Origin: an uncultured Mollicutes bacterium
Lineage (GTDB): Bacteria > Bacillota_I > Bacilli_A > RF39 > UBA660
Direction of reading: 5' to 3'
Length of the DNA: 7,665 bases
NCBI GenBank assembly: GCA_900543055.1
Contig: UQQI01000061.1
Span: 1-7,665 of the forward strand
The position numbers were made by a program, and so were the translations under genes. This document shows positions 6,636-7,665 of the stretch, in pieces. The first letter of the stretch is position 1, and every line of letters begins with the position of its first letter. The notes below the pieces were generated by a model. It made no database searches, had not been told where the DNA came from, and worked only from the letters and a program-made list of their open reading frames with translations.

Positions 6636-6923
6636 ATGGCAAAATTTGTGTGTGATTTTAGTCAAGTAACGTCTATAGGAGAAAAGTTATGTACTGCTGC
6701 AACAGATATTGAAACATCAATTAGTGGTTATGCTAGTCAAATTGAAAGTGATTTATCTTCTTGGTCTGGTAGTGCTAAGAGTTCTTTTCAAACTACATGT
6801 AATAGTCAAGTTGAAACTGCTAAAGCAAGTGCAGAATATATTAAAAATTTAGGTGAATTTATTAAGCAAGCTTCTCAAAATATTGAATCGCTTGAAGGAG
6901 AACTAGCTGCTTTGGAAATTTAG
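6636..6923 (+). CDS. WXG100 family protein (EsxA/YukE-like)
   Basis: A 95-residue, all-helical protein of the standard WXG100 length. W43-S44-G45 lies centrally between two predicted amphipathic helices (about 10-40 and 47-90), the hairpin that dimerises and is exported by type VII systems. The ATG follows the previous stop by only 2 nt. Its ribosome binding site AAGGAGG (6622-6628) is inside the last codons of the upstream gene, which indicates translational coupling and a likely partner or chaperone role for the upstream effectors. There is no clear C-terminal YxxxD/E secretion signal. Three cysteines (6, 19, 55) are odd for this family. No terminator is visible behind it. Confidence 0.9.
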   Translation: MAKFVCDFSQVTSIGEKLCTAATDIETSISGYASQIESDLSSWSGSAKSSFQTTCNSQVETAKASAEYIKNLGEFIKQASQNIESLEGELAALEI

Positions 6924-6946
6924 GTGTCAATTTGGTGTAATAGGTA

Positions 6947-6975
6947 TTGTATATTATTTATACTTTATATATAAT
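6947..6975 (+). promoter_or_regulatory. promoter for the second WXG100 pair
   Basis: TTGTAT (6947-6952) is followed after 17 bases by a perfect TATAAT (6970-6975), which ends 26 nt before the ATG at 7002. It lies in the 78-nt gap after the preceding WXG100 gene. The small pair could thus be expressed above the level of the effector operon, while read-through from upstream remains possible. Confidence 0.6.
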
Positions 6976-7001
6976 TTAATTAAAGATAGGAGGATTAATT
7001 T

Positions 7002-7298
7002 ATGTCAGGATTAAGTGTTAATACTGGAGCTATGGATGCTAATGGTAAGCAAACTGTAGCTAACGCAGAAGAATTTGCAAATGAATTATCTAGTTTAAGA
7101 AATAATATAGATGGTTTAATGAGTATTTGGAGAGGTCTTTCTGCAAATGAATTTAATAAGTCATATGAGGTTCAAGCACAAAATTTAAATGCTTTCCAAC
7201 AATTATTAAATGATTTAGGTGAAGCAATTAGTAGAGGTGCTAATATTCTTAATAGAACTGAAGAAGACAATGCTAATGCTGGAGCACATTTATTTTAA
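7002..7298 (+). CDS. WXG100 family protein (EsxA-like secreted small protein)
   Basis: A 98-residue helical hairpin protein with W43-R44-G45 between two helices (about 15-40 and 48-85). The C-terminus, N-R-T-E-E-D-N-A-N-A-G-A-H-L-F, has the acidic-then-small pattern and final Phe often seen in exported EsxA-type proteins of Firmicutes. There are no cysteines, membrane segments or signal peptide. The ATG is preceded at 8 nt by AGGAGG (6988-6993). It is followed after 17 nt by another WXG100-like gene, the usual arrangement of two subunits that may pair. Compared with the 95-residue WXG100 protein upstream it has its own promoter, so it may be the general T7SS substrate while the upstream one serves the effectors (inference). 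Confidence 0.92.
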   Translation: MSGLSVNTGAMDANGKQTVANAEEFANELSSLRNNIDGLMSIWRGLSANEFNKSYEVQAQNLNAFQQLLNDLGEAISRGANILNRTEEDNANAGAHLF

Positions 7299-7315
7299 TA
7301 GGAGGTTAGATATTC

Positions 7316-7618
7316 ATGAATGAATTTGAAGAGAAAGATTATGCCGGAGCAAGAAGTTATGCTGATGGCGTTCAAAAAAATGCAGATAATATTATGACAA
7401 TCTTTGATGAGTTAAATAATGTTATGAATAGTTTATATGGTTCAAACTGGGAAAGTGCTGGTGCTGAAGAAGCAAAAGCAAGATATGATGAAATTCGTCA
7501 AAATTATCAAGTATTTTATGATAAAGTAGTAGCAATGAAGACTCATATTTATAATGTAACTGCTGCAAATGAAGAAGCAGATACTACTGCAAGTCAAACA
7601 ATTGCAAATATTGGATAA
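7316..7618 (+). CDS. WXG100-like protein with variant W-E-S-A-G motif
   Basis: A 100-residue, strongly acidic helical protein. The central turn contains N44-W45-E46-S47-A48-G49 in place of W-x-G, a variant that keeps the Trp but puts Ser where the motif Gly belongs. The second helix (about 50-85) is rich in Tyr and charged residues. The likely role is the heterodimer partner of the preceding WXG100 protein in the type VII secretion complex, judged from size, fold pattern and adjacency. TAGGAGGT (7299-7306) gives a spacing of about 10 nt to the ATG. There are no cysteines. Downstream to 7665 there is no gene start or T-run terminator, so the operon may continue past the window toward machinery genes. 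Confidence 0.85.
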   Translation: MNEFEEKDYAGARSYADGVQKNADNIMTIFDELNNVMNSLYGSNWESAGAEEAKARYDEIRQNYQVFYDKVVAMKTHIYNVTAANEEADTTASQTIANIG

Positions 7619-7665
7619 TTGTCAAATAGTGTGTGTAGACACAAATAAGCGATGATTATTTATGT

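Noticed and set aside
6238..6665. Two minus-strand frames (about 96 and 102 codons) opposite the third T7SS substrate
   Set aside because: Both are antisense to a gene with a good ribosome binding site and coherent codon use. They show no recognisable motif.
6924..6960. Search for a terminator after the 95-residue WXG100 gene
   Set aside because: No stem with a following T run is present, so the upstream operon may read through into the next pair.
7625..7645. Small hairpin (TGTGT / ACACA around GTAG) after the last gene, considered as a terminator
   Set aside because: The stem is only 5 bp and is followed by AATAAGCG rather than a T run, so termination is not supported.
1..7665. Possible Mycoplasma-like genetic code (TGA as Trp)
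   Set aside because: TGA closes the genes at 556 and 4501, Trp is encoded by TGG throughout, and wall enzymes are present.

Overview
The window is about 7.7 kb of very AT-rich DNA with every real gene on the + strand, strong AAGGAGG-type ribosome binding sites, AGT/TCA-rich serine codons and TGA used as a stop (genes ending at 556 and 4501). This points to a wall-bearing low-GC Bacillota (Firmicutes), plausibly an uncultured gut lineage. The lineage is an inference; no rRNA or other marker gene is present. There is no phage, IS, tRNA or CRISPR sequence.

Left part (1-3510): three unrelated transcription units, each followed by a terminator-like element. (1) The 3' end of an unrecognised Asn/Tyr-rich protein, cut by the left edge. 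(2) A stand-alone Fic-domain protein with a complete catalytic motif and a probable N-terminal autoinhibitory helix, behind a good extended -10 promoter. (3) A 14-helix MurJ/YtgP/SpoVB-type lipid-linked oligosaccharide flippase.

Right part (3540-7618): a type VII secretion (T7SS, ESX/WXG100) cargo cluster. From a promoter at 3551-3579 run four closely spaced genes (gaps of 24, 14 and 2 nt). Two are 'WXG module + peptidoglycan hydrolase' fusions: an NlpC/P60-like cysteine hydrolase and a FlgJ-type glucosaminidase. The third has a WXG/LXG-like helical N-terminus, a Ser/Gly repeat linker and an unassigned C-terminal domain. The fourth is a 95-residue WXG100 protein. A second promoter (6947-6975) precedes two more ~100-residue WXG100-family proteins. 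The secretion machinery itself (EssC/YukB ATPase, EssB, EsaA) is not in the window and would be expected nearby, probably downstream.

How they may work together (inference): the small WXG100 proteins would be secreted partners or structural substrates, and the three larger proteins would be exported through the same system despite lacking signal peptides. Two of these cut peptidoglycan at different bond types, glycan strand and peptide. No obvious immunity gene accompanies them, which fits wall remodelling for the secretion system at least as well as interbacterial toxicity. The most striking signal is a 246-bp stretch, identical to the base, shared by the targeting modules of the two hydrolases and bounded on both sides by diverged sequence. 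This is the mark of recent gene conversion or module swapping. No stretch over 300 bases lacks a gene.
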